Below, piece by piece: positions 18,726 through 26,605 of a stretch of DNA of 64,000 bases (position 1 is its first letter; each line of letters opens with the position of its first letter). The stretch comes from Rhodobacteraceae bacterium EL129 (GTDB lineage: Bacteria > Pseudomonadota > Alphaproteobacteria > Rhodobacterales > Rhodobacteraceae): contig ONZJ01000002.1 of the NCBI GenBank assembly GCA_900313005.1, positions 169,001 to 233,000 on the forward strand, in the 5' to 3' direction. The notes under the pieces were generated by a model, which saw only the letters and a list, made by a program, of their open reading frames with translations, did no database searches and was not told the DNA's origin. A program made the position numbers and the translations under genes.

Positions 18726-18759
18726 AAAATACCCGCTTAGTATTTGGCGGGTATTTTTT
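18726..18759 (+). terminator. Rho-independent terminator of the aap operon
   Basis: AAAATACCCGC (18726-18736) pairs with GCGGGTATTTT (18747-18757), loop ten bases, followed by further T residues. It ends only 40 bases before the next gene. Confidence 0.85.
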
Positions 18760-18796
18760 ATTGTGGTACCGTCAGTGAAAACGCAGGAAACAGGCA

Positions 18797-20290
18797 ATGT
18801 TAGAAGCACAACGACTATGCCAAGACAGGGGCTTGGACTTCTGCGACGTCTTTGCGCACCAATACGTTTTGTCGCATACAGATCATCCAGAAATATCCGG
18901 TTGGGGTGGGCCTTTTCCCATTGGTGACTGGCAGCTTAGTCATTGCCGCAAGCTGGATTGTTGCAACATCATTGATGGACATGGCCATTGTGTCGGATGG
19001 TTACTTGGAGTTGCCGTGGATGGCGAGGGGACTGTAGTTTCTCAACGCGGCATCTTGCTGGATGCGACGCCGAGTGACGGGCAGTTCTGGTCTGTTGTTG
19101 AACGGACGATTTCGAACCTTGCTGGCAAGTACATAGCCTTTTTGCTGACTGACAAAGAACGGCGTGTTTACTTTGACCCAGTCTTGGACATGGCGGCGGT
19201 GTACAATCACGAGGCCAAAATGGTGGCCTCATCTCCGTTGCTCACACTGCGACGCGAAGTCAAAGTGAATCCGCGCATCGACTATCGTGTGGTGGTCAAA
19301 GAAGGTGGAAACTATGGGCTTCAAAATACCTGTGATGCGGGCGTTTTACGTGCAGTCAGCAACCATTACCTCGATCTTCAGGATTTCAGCCTGCATCGCC
19401 ACTGGCCCGATGAAACAACCAGTTTCGAAGATGATTTCGACACGCCGGAAGATGCCGCACAACAGATCATTGCGCGCCTGGGCCAAATAACTGACGCAAT
19501 GATCCGAAATTATGGGTGCGCCTTTCCGATATCCGGAGGCAACGACAGCCGTACCTTGGTCTATGCAGCGCGAGATTCATTATCGCATCTAAATCATGCC
19601 TATGCTCATCGTATCAACTGGATCACCAAATTCGATTGCTTTCTGGGTAAAAAACTTGCCGAAGAACTGGGTCTTGAACTTCAGATCGTGGACGCGGTAA
19701 GCGATATTGGTTCCGGGAATGTCTCAAAGTTTCAGACCCGGCAATTATCCCGGTCCTTTCAGTTTGCCACCGGTTTCATGAAGCCTCCCAAACCCGCAGA
19801 GCTTTTGGCCTACCAGAGAGTCCCTGAATCTGAACTGGTGTTGCGCGGCAATATCATGGACATGTCCCGCGCCAATCAATGGCCGCGCGAAAGCCTGGCG
19901 TTTGATTTATCACACGCCATAGACAAGCTGGCGATTGGGGGCTGTGCACCAGAAGACCGAACCGCATTATGGCGGGACGATTACATAGAATGGATGGAGA
20001 CGCTGCCCGAAAACGCCAAAGCACGCACGTATGAATTCGCGTTTATCGAACAGCTGCTGCCAAACACTCTGGGTTCAAGGCTGATGGGGCTGGGACGCGC
20101 TAACTACGTTAATCCCTTCAACGATCGCGGATTGATCACAGCCTGCATGAAAGTGTCGCCGCAACTGCGCAAGAAAGGCACATTCAATCACATGTTGCGT
20201 GATGCAGCCGGTGCGCCCAAGTCGATCCGGGCCAAGAAGTTAAGCAAGCAGAAGCACCTGCATTCGCAAGTGGACGAGTTGTTTGCCTGA
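18797..20290 (+). CDS. Asparagine synthetase-like protein of unknown substrate
   Basis: 497 residues. The C-terminal half has an ATP-pyrophosphatase loop, FPISGGNDSRTLVYA (~238-252), as in AsnB and beta-lactam synthetase. The N-terminal ~190 residues resemble a degenerate class-II glutamine amidotransferase barrel (IAFLLTDKERRVYFDPVLDMAAVYN, then VASSPLLTL), but the protein begins MLEAQRLC with no cysteine at position 2, so it probably cannot use glutamine. AGGAAA precedes ATG 18797. No biosynthetic or polysaccharide gene adjoins it. It probably adenylates a carboxylate and forms an amide, but neither substrate nor product can be read. Confidence 0.75.
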   Translation: MLEAQRLCQDRGLDFCDVFAHQYVLSHTDHPEISGWGGPFPIGDWQLSHCRKLDCCNIIDGHGHCVGWLLGVAVDGEGTVVSQRGILLDATPSDGQFWSVVERTISNLAGKYIAFLLTDKERRVYFDPVLDMAAVYNHEAKMVASSPLLTLRREVKVNPRIDYRVVVKEGGNYGLQNTCDAGVLRAVSNHYLDLQDFSLHRHWPDETTSFEDDFDTPEDAAQQIIARLGQITDAMIRNYGCAFPISGGNDSRTLVYAARDSLSHLNHAYAHRINWITKFDCFLGKKLAEELGLELQIVDAVSDIGSGNVSKFQTRQLSRSFQFATGFMKPPKPAELLAYQRVPESELVLRGNIMDMSRANQWPRESLAFDLSHAIDKLAIGGCAPEDRTALWRDDYIEWMETLPENAKARTYEFAFIEQLLPNTLGSRLMGLGRANYVNPFNDRGLITACMKVSPQLRKKGTFNHMLRDAAGAPKSIRAKKLSKQKHLHSQVDELFA

Positions 20291-20298
20291 AAGGGCCG

Positions 20299-20793
20299 TC
20301 AGCCGGTCAATTCTCTGGGAATGACGAAATCGACCAGGCTGCCCGTCCCCAAAGTCAGCTCGGACCAATCCGAAATCTCAAAATCCACCACCAGTGTGGC
20401 GCAGGTGGGGTAGTCATAGAACCGTTTGTGCGAAGGCGCTTCGCGCATCAGGTCATGGGCAAATTCGGCGATGCCAGGATTATGGCCGATCATCAGAACA
20501 CGCTCGCCCCGGGCAGTTTTGAGCGCTTTGAGCATCCGGCTTGACGGGGCCAGATACAAATTCCGATCAAACTGCGCACTGCAGGCGATACCAAGCAGGG
20601 CAAAAGTTTCGCGTGTGCGCGCCGCTGAGGACACCAGCGCCTGATTGGGCATGATCTTCTTGATCTTCAGCCACTCGCCCAGGGCCTTGGCCGACACCCG
20701 TCCGCGCCCATTCAAAGGGCGGTCGTGGTCGTCCAACGTGGGATCATCCCAACCGGATTTGGCGTGGCGCATCAGGATAAGGCGTTTGGTCAT
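20299..20793 (-). CDS. SixA-type histidine phosphatase
   Basis: 164 residues. The catalytic RHAKSGW lies at residues 8-14 and the second histidine in MIGHNPG (~97). Family members dephosphorylate phosphohistidine on Hpt/PTS proteins or small phosphates. The start overlaps the stop of the ferredoxin gene upstream by four bases. Partner unknown here. Confidence 0.88.
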   Translation of the reverse strand: MTKRLILMRHAKSGWDDPTLDDHDRPLNGRGRVSAKALGEWLKIKKIMPNQALVSSAARTRETFALLGIACSAQFDRNLYLAPSSRMLKALKTARGERVLMIGHNPGIAEFAHDLMREAPSHKRFYDYPTCATLVVDFEISDWSELTLGTGSLVDFVIPRELTG

Positions 20794-21434
20794 TTGAAGG
20801 CCTCCATGTGAAAGGCGGATTGGGTCTCAACTCGGCCATAGGTTTGGCTGACGGGGCAGATGCGACGTACAGCACACCCGCGCGCCAGACAGTCATTGCC
20901 CGAACGGTCCAGATCAGCCTTGCAGGCTGGTACATCATAGGTGCCCCCGGCGAAAGCATCGACGGGGCAGGCGGTGCGGCAGGGTTGATCCTTACACGCC
21001 AGGCAGGGGTTCGATGGTGTCTCGGGCAGGTCCATGCGTTCCGCAAACCCCAGCGCGCCGCGGTATGACACCATCAGCCCGGCACGGTCATGGACCAGCA
21101 GTTGGGTGGGGGATAGATGTGCACGGCCCGTGGATTGGGCCCAGCGGATGAAGGGCTGATAGGGTGGGCCGCCGAAGGGAAAGAGCGGCGTGGCGTTCAT
21201 CTGTTCGGCAAGGGCTGTGATCACCCGTGTGGACCAGCGGTTCATCGGATCAGCAGCGCCATCCAGATATTCGGGCGAGACGATGAAATGTGACCAGAAG
21301 CCGGGCTCATCCGGGCCGAGCATAACGATGGTGTTTATGCCTTCGGGTGCCATATCATCGGGTGTGGGATGCAACGCCCCGAAAACGGCCAGCTGCGCGT
21401 CACGGACAGCGGTTTCAATGTCGTCCAGCGTCAC
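20790..21434 (-). CDS. 4Fe-4S ferredoxin-like protein (QueG-related C-terminus)
   Basis: About 214 residues. The C-terminus has two iron-sulfur motifs: PCLACKDQPCRTACPVDAF and DCLARGCAVRRICP. The N-terminal ~140 residues are a separate unrecognised domain (MLGPDEPGFWSHF, LLVHDRAGLMVSYRGAL). I prefer GTG 21434, which overlaps the upstream stop as GTGA; another in-frame GTG at 21464 would add ten residues. Probably a soluble electron-transfer or cofactor-linked protein; the redox partner is unknown. Confidence 0.82.
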   Translation of the reverse strand: MTLDDIETAVRDAQLAVFGALHPTPDDMAPEGINTIVMLGPDEPGFWSHFIVSPEYLDGAADPMNRWSTRVITALAEQMNATPLFPFGGPPYQPFIRWAQSTGRAHLSPTQLLVHDRAGLMVSYRGALGFAERMDLPETPSNPCLACKDQPCRTACPVDAFAGGTYDVPACKADLDRSGNDCLARGCAVRRICPVSQTYGRVETQSAFHMEAFK

Positions 21435-22225
21435 TTGCGCTTGAAGGGCAACATCAGTGCCCACCCCAGTTTTGAAGGGCGATCATCCTGCCACTCCAGA
21501 CCAATTTGCATGCCGTCATGCCCTTCCCTTGGCTGCGCAATATAGGTGCCAAACAGCCGATCCCAGATCGACAGGGCAAAGCCGTAATTGCTGTCATGCT
21601 CGGCCCGGTCCACAGAATGATGCACCCGGTGCATATCCGGTGTCACGAGGAAAAGCCGGATCACAGCATCAAGGCCCTTGGGCAGTTTGATGTTGGCGTG
21701 GTTGAACATGGCGGTGCCGTTGAGCAGGATCTCAAACAGGATGATGGCAATGGCAGGAGGTCCAAGCAAATAGACCAGACCAATCTTGAGCAGCATAGAC
21801 AGAGCAATCTCGACCGGGTGAAACCGGATGGCCGTGGTCACATCAATATCCACATCCGCATGGTGCACCCGGTGAATACGCCACAGGATAGGGATTTTGT
21901 GGGTGATCAGATGCTGCGCCCAGATAGCCAGATCGAAGAACAAGATACTAAGAGGCACTGCTACCCACATCGAAAGCTCAAAGGTGTTCAAGAGCCCCCA
22001 ACCGTTCTGATTGGCGTCGACCGCCGCCCCCACAGCCAGAAATGGCATTGCAAAAGCCATAAGCCGCAGGGTCACTGCGTCAAGGATCACGATGGCCCAA
22101 TTTGTCATCCACCGCGTCTGACGGGGCTGTTTACGGATGCGGCGCGGGGCCTTGGCCTCGATCACGGCGAACAGCGCAAAGAGACCCATAAAGGTGATCA
22201 GACGAATGAGGGCTTCGTTTTCCAT
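21431..22225 (-). CDS. Sterol desaturase/fatty acid hydroxylase family protein
   Basis: 264 residues with four to five membrane segments and the di-iron histidine clusters HLITH (~106), HRVHHADVD (~120), HxxH in FNHANI, and HRVHHSVD (~203). Members hydroxylate or desaturate membrane lipids using O2 and an electron donor. The overlapping downstream ferredoxin-like gene could be its electron donor, which is an inference from the 4-bp overlap. Substrate unknown; hopanoid, ornithine lipid and carotenoid modifiers belong to this superfamily. Confidence 0.88.
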   Translation of the reverse strand: MENEALIRLITFMGLFALFAVIEAKAPRRIRKQPRQTRWMTNWAIVILDAVTLRLMAFAMPFLAVGAAVDANQNGWGLLNTFELSMWVAVPLSILFFDLAIWAQHLITHKIPILWRIHRVHHADVDIDVTTAIRFHPVEIALSMLLKIGLVYLLGPPAIAIILFEILLNGTAMFNHANIKLPKGLDAVIRLFLVTPDMHRVHHSVDRAEHDSNYGFALSIWDRLFGTYIAQPREGHDGMQIGLEWQDDRPSKLGWALMLPFKRK

Positions 22226-22279
22226 GGGCGGGACCCTAGCCCAAAAAAGCGCACTGGCAATCCCTGTGCGCAGATGTGA

Positions 22280-23140
22280 TCAGGCGCGAATAATGGAACC
22301 GGCACCGTGTTCGGTGAAAAGTTCGAGCAAACAGGCATTGGGAGCCCGGCCATCCAGAATGACGGCAGCGCGCACGCCGCTTTGGATGGCGGTCAGGCAG
22401 GTTTCGGTTTTGGGGATCATGCCGCCAGCGATAGTGCCGTCTTTGGTCATCTGCGCGATTTGATCGGGTGTGAGTTCGGTCACAACCTCGCCCTGGGCGT
22501 TGCGCACGCCGTCAATATCGGTGAGCAGCAGCAGGCGATCCGCCTTGAGAGCGGCAGCTATGGCGCCAGCGGCGGTGTCACCGTTGATGTTAAAGGTCTC
22601 ACCTGTCTTGCCAGCACCTAGCGGGGCAATGACCGGGATCGCATCATCCCGAAAGAGCGTGTGCAGAATGCCCGGATCGACCTCTGACGGCGTGCCCACA
22701 AGTCCCAACTGAGGATCTGTCGGAGTGCAGGTGATCAGCCGGGCATCCTTGCCCGACAGGCCCACGGCCTTGCCACCCTGGGCGTTGATCGCTTGAACGA
22801 TGCGTTTGTTGACACGGCCCGACAAGACCATCTCGACCACTTCCATTGTCGCCTCATCGGTGACACGCTTGCCGTTCACAAACTCGGACTGAATGTTCAG
22901 CTTGTCGAGCATCTGATTGATCATCGGCCCGCCGCCATGCACCACCACAGGGTTCACACCGACCTGCCGCAGGAGCACCATATCGCGGGCGAAGGTTTCC
23001 ATGGCCTCGTCACTGCCCATGGCATGGCCGCCAATTTTGATGACAACAATGGCGTCATCATAGCGTTGCAGATAGGGCAGGGCCTCGGACAAGGTCCGGG
23101 CGGTGGAAATCCAGTCGCGGTTCATATCTCGTGTCTTCAT
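22280..23140 (-). CDS. argB: Acetylglutamate kinase
   Basis: 286 residues, second step of arginine biosynthesis. Seen: [11 protein letters not shown] (~35), [13 protein letters not shown] (~72), the NAG-binding [19 protein letters not shown] (~98) and [26 protein letters not shown] (~185). ATG 23140 ([10 protein letters not shown]) is preferred to an in-frame start 69 bases upstream; MNRDW at 23125 is possible. A 7-bp hairpin TTGCGCG/CGCGCAA (23173-23190) lies between engB and argB. Confidence 0.95.
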   Translation of the reverse strand: MKTRDMNRDWISTARTLSEALPYLQRYDDAIVVIKIGGHAMGSDEAMETFARDMVLLRQVGVNPVVVHGGGPMINQMLDKLNIQSEFVNGKRVTDEATMEVVEMVLSGRVNKRIVQAINAQGGKAVGLSGKDARLITCTPTDPQLGLVGTPSEVDPGILHTLFRDDAIPVIAPLGAGKTGETFNINGDTAAGAIAAALKADRLLLLTDIDGVRNAQGEVVTELTPDQIAQMTKDGTIAGGMIPKTETCLTAIQSGVRAAVILDGRAPNACLLELFTEHGAGSIIRA

Positions 23141-23256
23141 GTTTTGTCCTCGGGTGAGGTCACGTAATCCAATTGCGCGCTGTCGCGCAAGACGTCTCCT
23201 GCCCCCCACCTGGCCTCCCCCTCGAGGGAGACGGACAACTTGGAGGACTTACCCCG

Positions 23257-23910
23257 TTAAATCAGCGCTGCGATTGTGGCACGCAGGGTGGGGATACCAT
23301 CACCCTTTTCACTGGAGGTCAGGATCAGTTCGGGAAAGGCAGCGGTGTGCGATTGCAGGCGTTTGCGGGTTTCCGCCAGAGATTTTTCCAACGTGGCTGC
23401 GTTGATTTTATCGGCCTTGGTCAGCACCACCTGGAATGTCACAGCGGCACTGTCGAGCAGGCTCATAATTTCCTCGTCCACTGCTTTGACGCCGTGGCGC
23501 GCGTCGATCAGCACAAAGGCGCGGCGCAGGTTCTGGCGGCCTGACAGGTATTGCTTCAGCAGGCGTTGCCATTTTTCGACCACCGCTACGGGGGCATTGG
23601 CAAAGCCGTAGCCGGGCAGGTCCACCAGGTAGCGTTCTTCGCCGAGTGTGAAAAAGTTGATCTCTTGTGTGCGGCCAGGGGTGTTCGACGCGCGGGCGAT
23701 GGCTTTGCGGCCTGTCACGGCGTTGATCAGGCTGGATTTACCGACGTTCGAGCGGCCGGCAAAACATACCTCGATCCGATCACCTGAGGGCAGCCCTTGC
23801 ATAGCGACGACGCCTTTGAGGAAGTCCACTGGTCCTGCAAACAGCTTGCGAGCCGCCTCAGCTGTAGTTGGGTCCGGCTCTTCGGTCAGCGGAAAAGGAA
23901 GCTGGGTCAT
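23257..23910 (-). CDS. engB: Ribosome biogenesis GTPase YihA/EngB
   Basis: 217 residues, essential TRAFAC GTPase for 50S assembly. G1 GRSNVGKSSLIN (~52), G2/G3 NTPGRTQEINFF and DLPGYGFA, G4 TKAD, all intact. Its start overlaps the stop of the MOSC gene by four bases, as part of the leftward yidC-MOSC-engB-argB run, an order frequent in this order of bacteria. Confidence 0.95.
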   Translation of the reverse strand: MTQLPFPLTEEPDPTTAEAARKLFAGPVDFLKGVVAMQGLPSGDRIEVCFAGRSNVGKSSLINAVTGRKAIARASNTPGRTQEINFFTLGEERYLVDLPGYGFANAPVAVVEKWQRLLKQYLSGRQNLRRAFVLIDARHGVKAVDEEIMSLLDSAAVTFQVVLTKADKINAATLEKSLAETRKRLQSHTAAFPELILTSSEKGDGIPTLRATIAALI

Positions 23911-24650
23911 GACAGCATCATTTCATCGCCGACAGCGATGTCGCCCGAGCGGGTCACAACAGCATAGATGCCAAAATGTTGGTGATCGTGATGTTGCGCC
24001 AAGGCCCCCAATGTCTCCAGATCACGCACGCCTGTGGCCGGGTTCGCCGTGGTGGCCAGGCAGCGCACGATGGATTCTTCGACACGCAATTGCGCAGTGC
24101 CGATGGTCAGGGTCTTGCCGGTCCAGTTCAGTTCTTCCCAAGCGGGGACACTATCGAAATGAATGTTACCACGCCAGCGCTGGGGCGAGATATCGGTTTG
24201 CATGGCCGCGCCCAGATCATCGTTTGAGGCCAGGTTGATCAGGCTGATCGACGCATAATCCGTATCGGTCATACCGCGGTCTGGCACGCGGTGCATGCCC
24301 ACGGATTGCGCGCGGTTCGCGGGCATCAAGGGGCGCACCCAATCAAGGAAGGGTTGCACGTCACCATCGGGATCAAACGTCAGATCAGGACGCTCGGGGT
24401 GCCTGAGCGTCACTGTGCCCGAGGCATCTTCACAGATTGTGTCGATCGCCATCAAGCCCGGCGCTTTGGACCCGCGGGAATAATTGGCACAGGGTGCCCA
24501 CGCGGTGCCATCCGACCTGGTCATCTCATGCGTCACAGCCCAGCGACGGTCCCACGGGATCGTCTGCCCTTCGGTCAGGGTTGTGCGCTCCAGCGCCTCG
24601 CGTCCATGCCCTTTGATCGGGTGACGCCAAAGGGCGCAGACCTTAGCCAT
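23907..24650 (-). CDS. MOSC-domain protein
   Basis: 247 residues starting MAKVCALWRHPIKGHG, a typical MOSC N-terminal beta-barrel start (usually called MOSC_N), with the MOSC core around WRGNIHFDSVPAWEELNWTGKTLTIG and RVEESIVRCLATTANPATGVRD, which contains the conserved sulfur-carrying cysteine. Such proteins transfer or bind sulfur for molybdenum-cofactor or amidoxime-reducing reactions. The ATG overlaps the yidC stop; an in-frame start 57 bases upstream lies inside yidC. Confidence 0.88.
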   Translation of the reverse strand: MAKVCALWRHPIKGHGREALERTTLTEGQTIPWDRRWAVTHEMTRSDGTAWAPCANYSRGSKAPGLMAIDTICEDASGTVTLRHPERPDLTFDPDGDVQPFLDWVRPLMPANRAQSVGMHRVPDRGMTDTDYASISLINLASNDDLGAAMQTDISPQRWRGNIHFDSVPAWEELNWTGKTLTIGTAQLRVEESIVRCLATTANPATGVRDLETLGALAQHHDHQHFGIYAVVTRSGDIAVGDEMMLS

Positions 24651-26478
24651 CTTTGTTGTCAGGCTTTGGGCCACGTTTGAAACTGCCAGCGATATTGCCA
24701 AAGACATCAGGTTTGTAGCCTTGGCTGCGCATGATCAGATATTGTTGGCTGAAGGTGATCAGGTTGTTGGCAATCCAGTACAGCACCAACCCGCTGGCGA
24801 AGCTGCCCAGCATGAACATGAACACCCATGGCATCCACGCAAGGATCATCTTTTGCGTAGGATCGGTGGGGGCCGGGTTCAGTTTCTGTTGCAGCCACAT
24901 GGAGACACCCAGCACCAGCGGCATGATCCCGATGAACATCAGGGCCAGGATGCTGCCCGGCTCGGGGCCTTCAAAGGGCAGGATTCCCCAGAGGTTCATG
25001 ATCGAAGACGGATCAGGCGCGGAGAGGTCTTTGATCCAACCGATCCAGGGCGCATGGCGCAGTTCGAGCGTGACAAAGATCACCTTGTACAACGAGAAGA
25101 AGATCGGGATCTGCATCAAGATCGGCAAGCAGCCCGAGGCCGGATTGACCTTTTCCTTCTTGTAGAGCGCCATCATCTCTTGCTGCAGCTTCTGGCGATC
25201 GTCGCCGGCGCGTTCCTTGATCTGCTCCATCTGCGGCTGAAGCTCTTTCATCTTCGCCATCGAGACGTAGGATTTATAGGCCAGCGGCAGCAGCAGTGCC
25301 TTGATCAGCAAGGTCAGACCAATAATCGCCCAGCCCATGTTGCCGATCAGGGCATTCAGATAGTGCAGCACGGCGAAGATCGGTTTGGTCAGGAAGAAAA
25401 ACCAACCCCAGTCGATACTATCCAGAAACCCTTGGACACCTTCGTCATTTTGATAGTTGCGGATGGCTTCCCATTCCTTGGCGCCGGCAAACAGGCGGGT
25501 TTCGGCAGAGATAGACTGGCCGGGGGCAACGGTTTGCGTGGGCAGCACCGTTTCAGTCTGGTAGATGTTCCGCTTGGCATCAAACTTGTTGACGGATTTG
25601 AAGGCGCTGCCTGGCTCTGGGATCAGCGTGGTCATCCAGTAATGATCCGTGAACCCTGTCCAGCCGTTTTCCGTGACTTGCAGTACCTGTGCCTGTGCAC
25701 CCTCGCGGGGGTTGAAATCGTAGTCCGCCACATCGTCATAATCGATCTCGGCCAGTTCACCGTCGGTCATCGAAATCAGACCTTCGTGCAGGATGAAGAA
25801 GTTCTTCATGTCCTGCGGTTCGCCGTGGCGGGCCAGGATGCCGTAGGGGGCCAAGGAGGCTGCAGCACTGCCAGTGTTCTCGACTGACTGGCTGATGGAG
25901 AACATGAAGTTTTCGTCAACGCTGATTTCGCGTGTGAACAGCATGCCTGCCCCATTGTCCCATTCCAGTGTCAAAGGGGTGTCGGGGGTCAGGGTGCCTT
26001 CGTTTTGCACAGACCACAGGGTGTTGGCATTCGGGACCTGCTCGTGCGTAAGACCGGATCCGGGCGCCCAACCGTAGAGGGCGTAATATGGGTTATCTGA
26101 TCCAACAGGTGACAGCAGTGTGACGATGTCCGAACCTGGCTCCAATGTCTCGCGATAGTTTTTCAGGGCCAGCTCATCAATGCGGCCGCCGCGCAAAGAG
26201 ATGGATCCTTGCAGATTTGGCGTATCAATTTTGATCCGCGGCGCTTCAGGGGCGGTTTCGGTTTCTGTCGTAGATGTGGCCGCAGCTTCTGATCCGTCTG
26301 CCGCAGCCGTTGGGGTGCTGGCCAGTCCCGAAGCCTCATCCGCAGCGGTGGCGTCGGAAGTGACGGTCGCCGGATCCGTTTGCTCGACCTCGGGAGGAGG
26401 GAACATGACGAACCAGACCAGGATCACAAGAAAGCTGAGCGCGGTCGCTAGAATGAGGTTTTTATTCTGATCGTCCAT
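24643..26478 (-). CDS. yidC: Membrane protein insertase YidC
   Basis: 611 residues. An N-terminal anchor (NLILATALSFLVILVWFVMF), an Ala/Thr/Glu-rich linker, the periplasmic domain, then the five-segment insertase core from ~355, including WAIIGLTLLIKALLLPLAYKSY, NPASGCLPILMQIPIFFSLYKV and the terminal LVLYWIANNLITFSQQYLI. Start MDDQNKN at 26478 fits the family; an upstream in-frame start adds 20 unrelated residues. rpmH and rnpA, the usual upstream neighbours, are absent. Confidence 0.96.
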   Translation of the reverse strand: MDDQNKNLILATALSFLVILVWFVMFPPPEVEQTDPATVTSDATAADEASGLASTPTAAADGSEAAATSTTETETAPEAPRIKIDTPNLQGSISLRGGRIDELALKNYRETLEPGSDIVTLLSPVGSDNPYYALYGWAPGSGLTHEQVPNANTLWSVQNEGTLTPDTPLTLEWDNGAGMLFTREISVDENFMFSISQSVENTGSAAASLAPYGILARHGEPQDMKNFFILHEGLISMTDGELAEIDYDDVADYDFNPREGAQAQVLQVTENGWTGFTDHYWMTTLIPEPGSAFKSVNKFDAKRNIYQTETVLPTQTVAPGQSISAETRLFAGAKEWEAIRNYQNDEGVQGFLDSIDWGWFFFLTKPIFAVLHYLNALIGNMGWAIIGLTLLIKALLLPLAYKSYVSMAKMKELQPQMEQIKERAGDDRQKLQQEMMALYKKEKVNPASGCLPILMQIPIFFSLYKVIFVTLELRHAPWIGWIKDLSAPDPSSIMNLWGILPFEGPEPGSILALMFIGIMPLVLGVSMWLQQKLNPAPTDPTQKMILAWMPWVFMFMLGSFASGLVLYWIANNLITFSQQYLIMRSQGYKPDVFGNIAGSFKRGPKPDNKDG

Positions 26479-26582
26479 CGCGGATGGCCATTTCTGTTGT
26501 TTCGCTATCGTCCAGCGGTTCAACAGAGTGCGGCACAAAAGGTCAAGGGGGCAGGGGGCGAATCCTGTCCGATATGGCTGTC

Positions 26583-26605
26583 AAAATCGACTGTTATCCG
26601 ATTTT
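26583..26605 (-). terminator. Possible terminator of the EAL gene
   Basis: AAAATCG (26583-26589) pairs with CGATTTT (26599-26605), overlapping the last codons of the EAL gene. On the minus strand there is only a short T stretch, so it is weak. Confidence 0.35.

Noticed and set aside
24721..25887. Long rightward frame opposite yidC (388 codons)
   Set aside because: It is antisense to a well-conserved gene with highly charged, His/Gln-rich composition typical of shadow frames.
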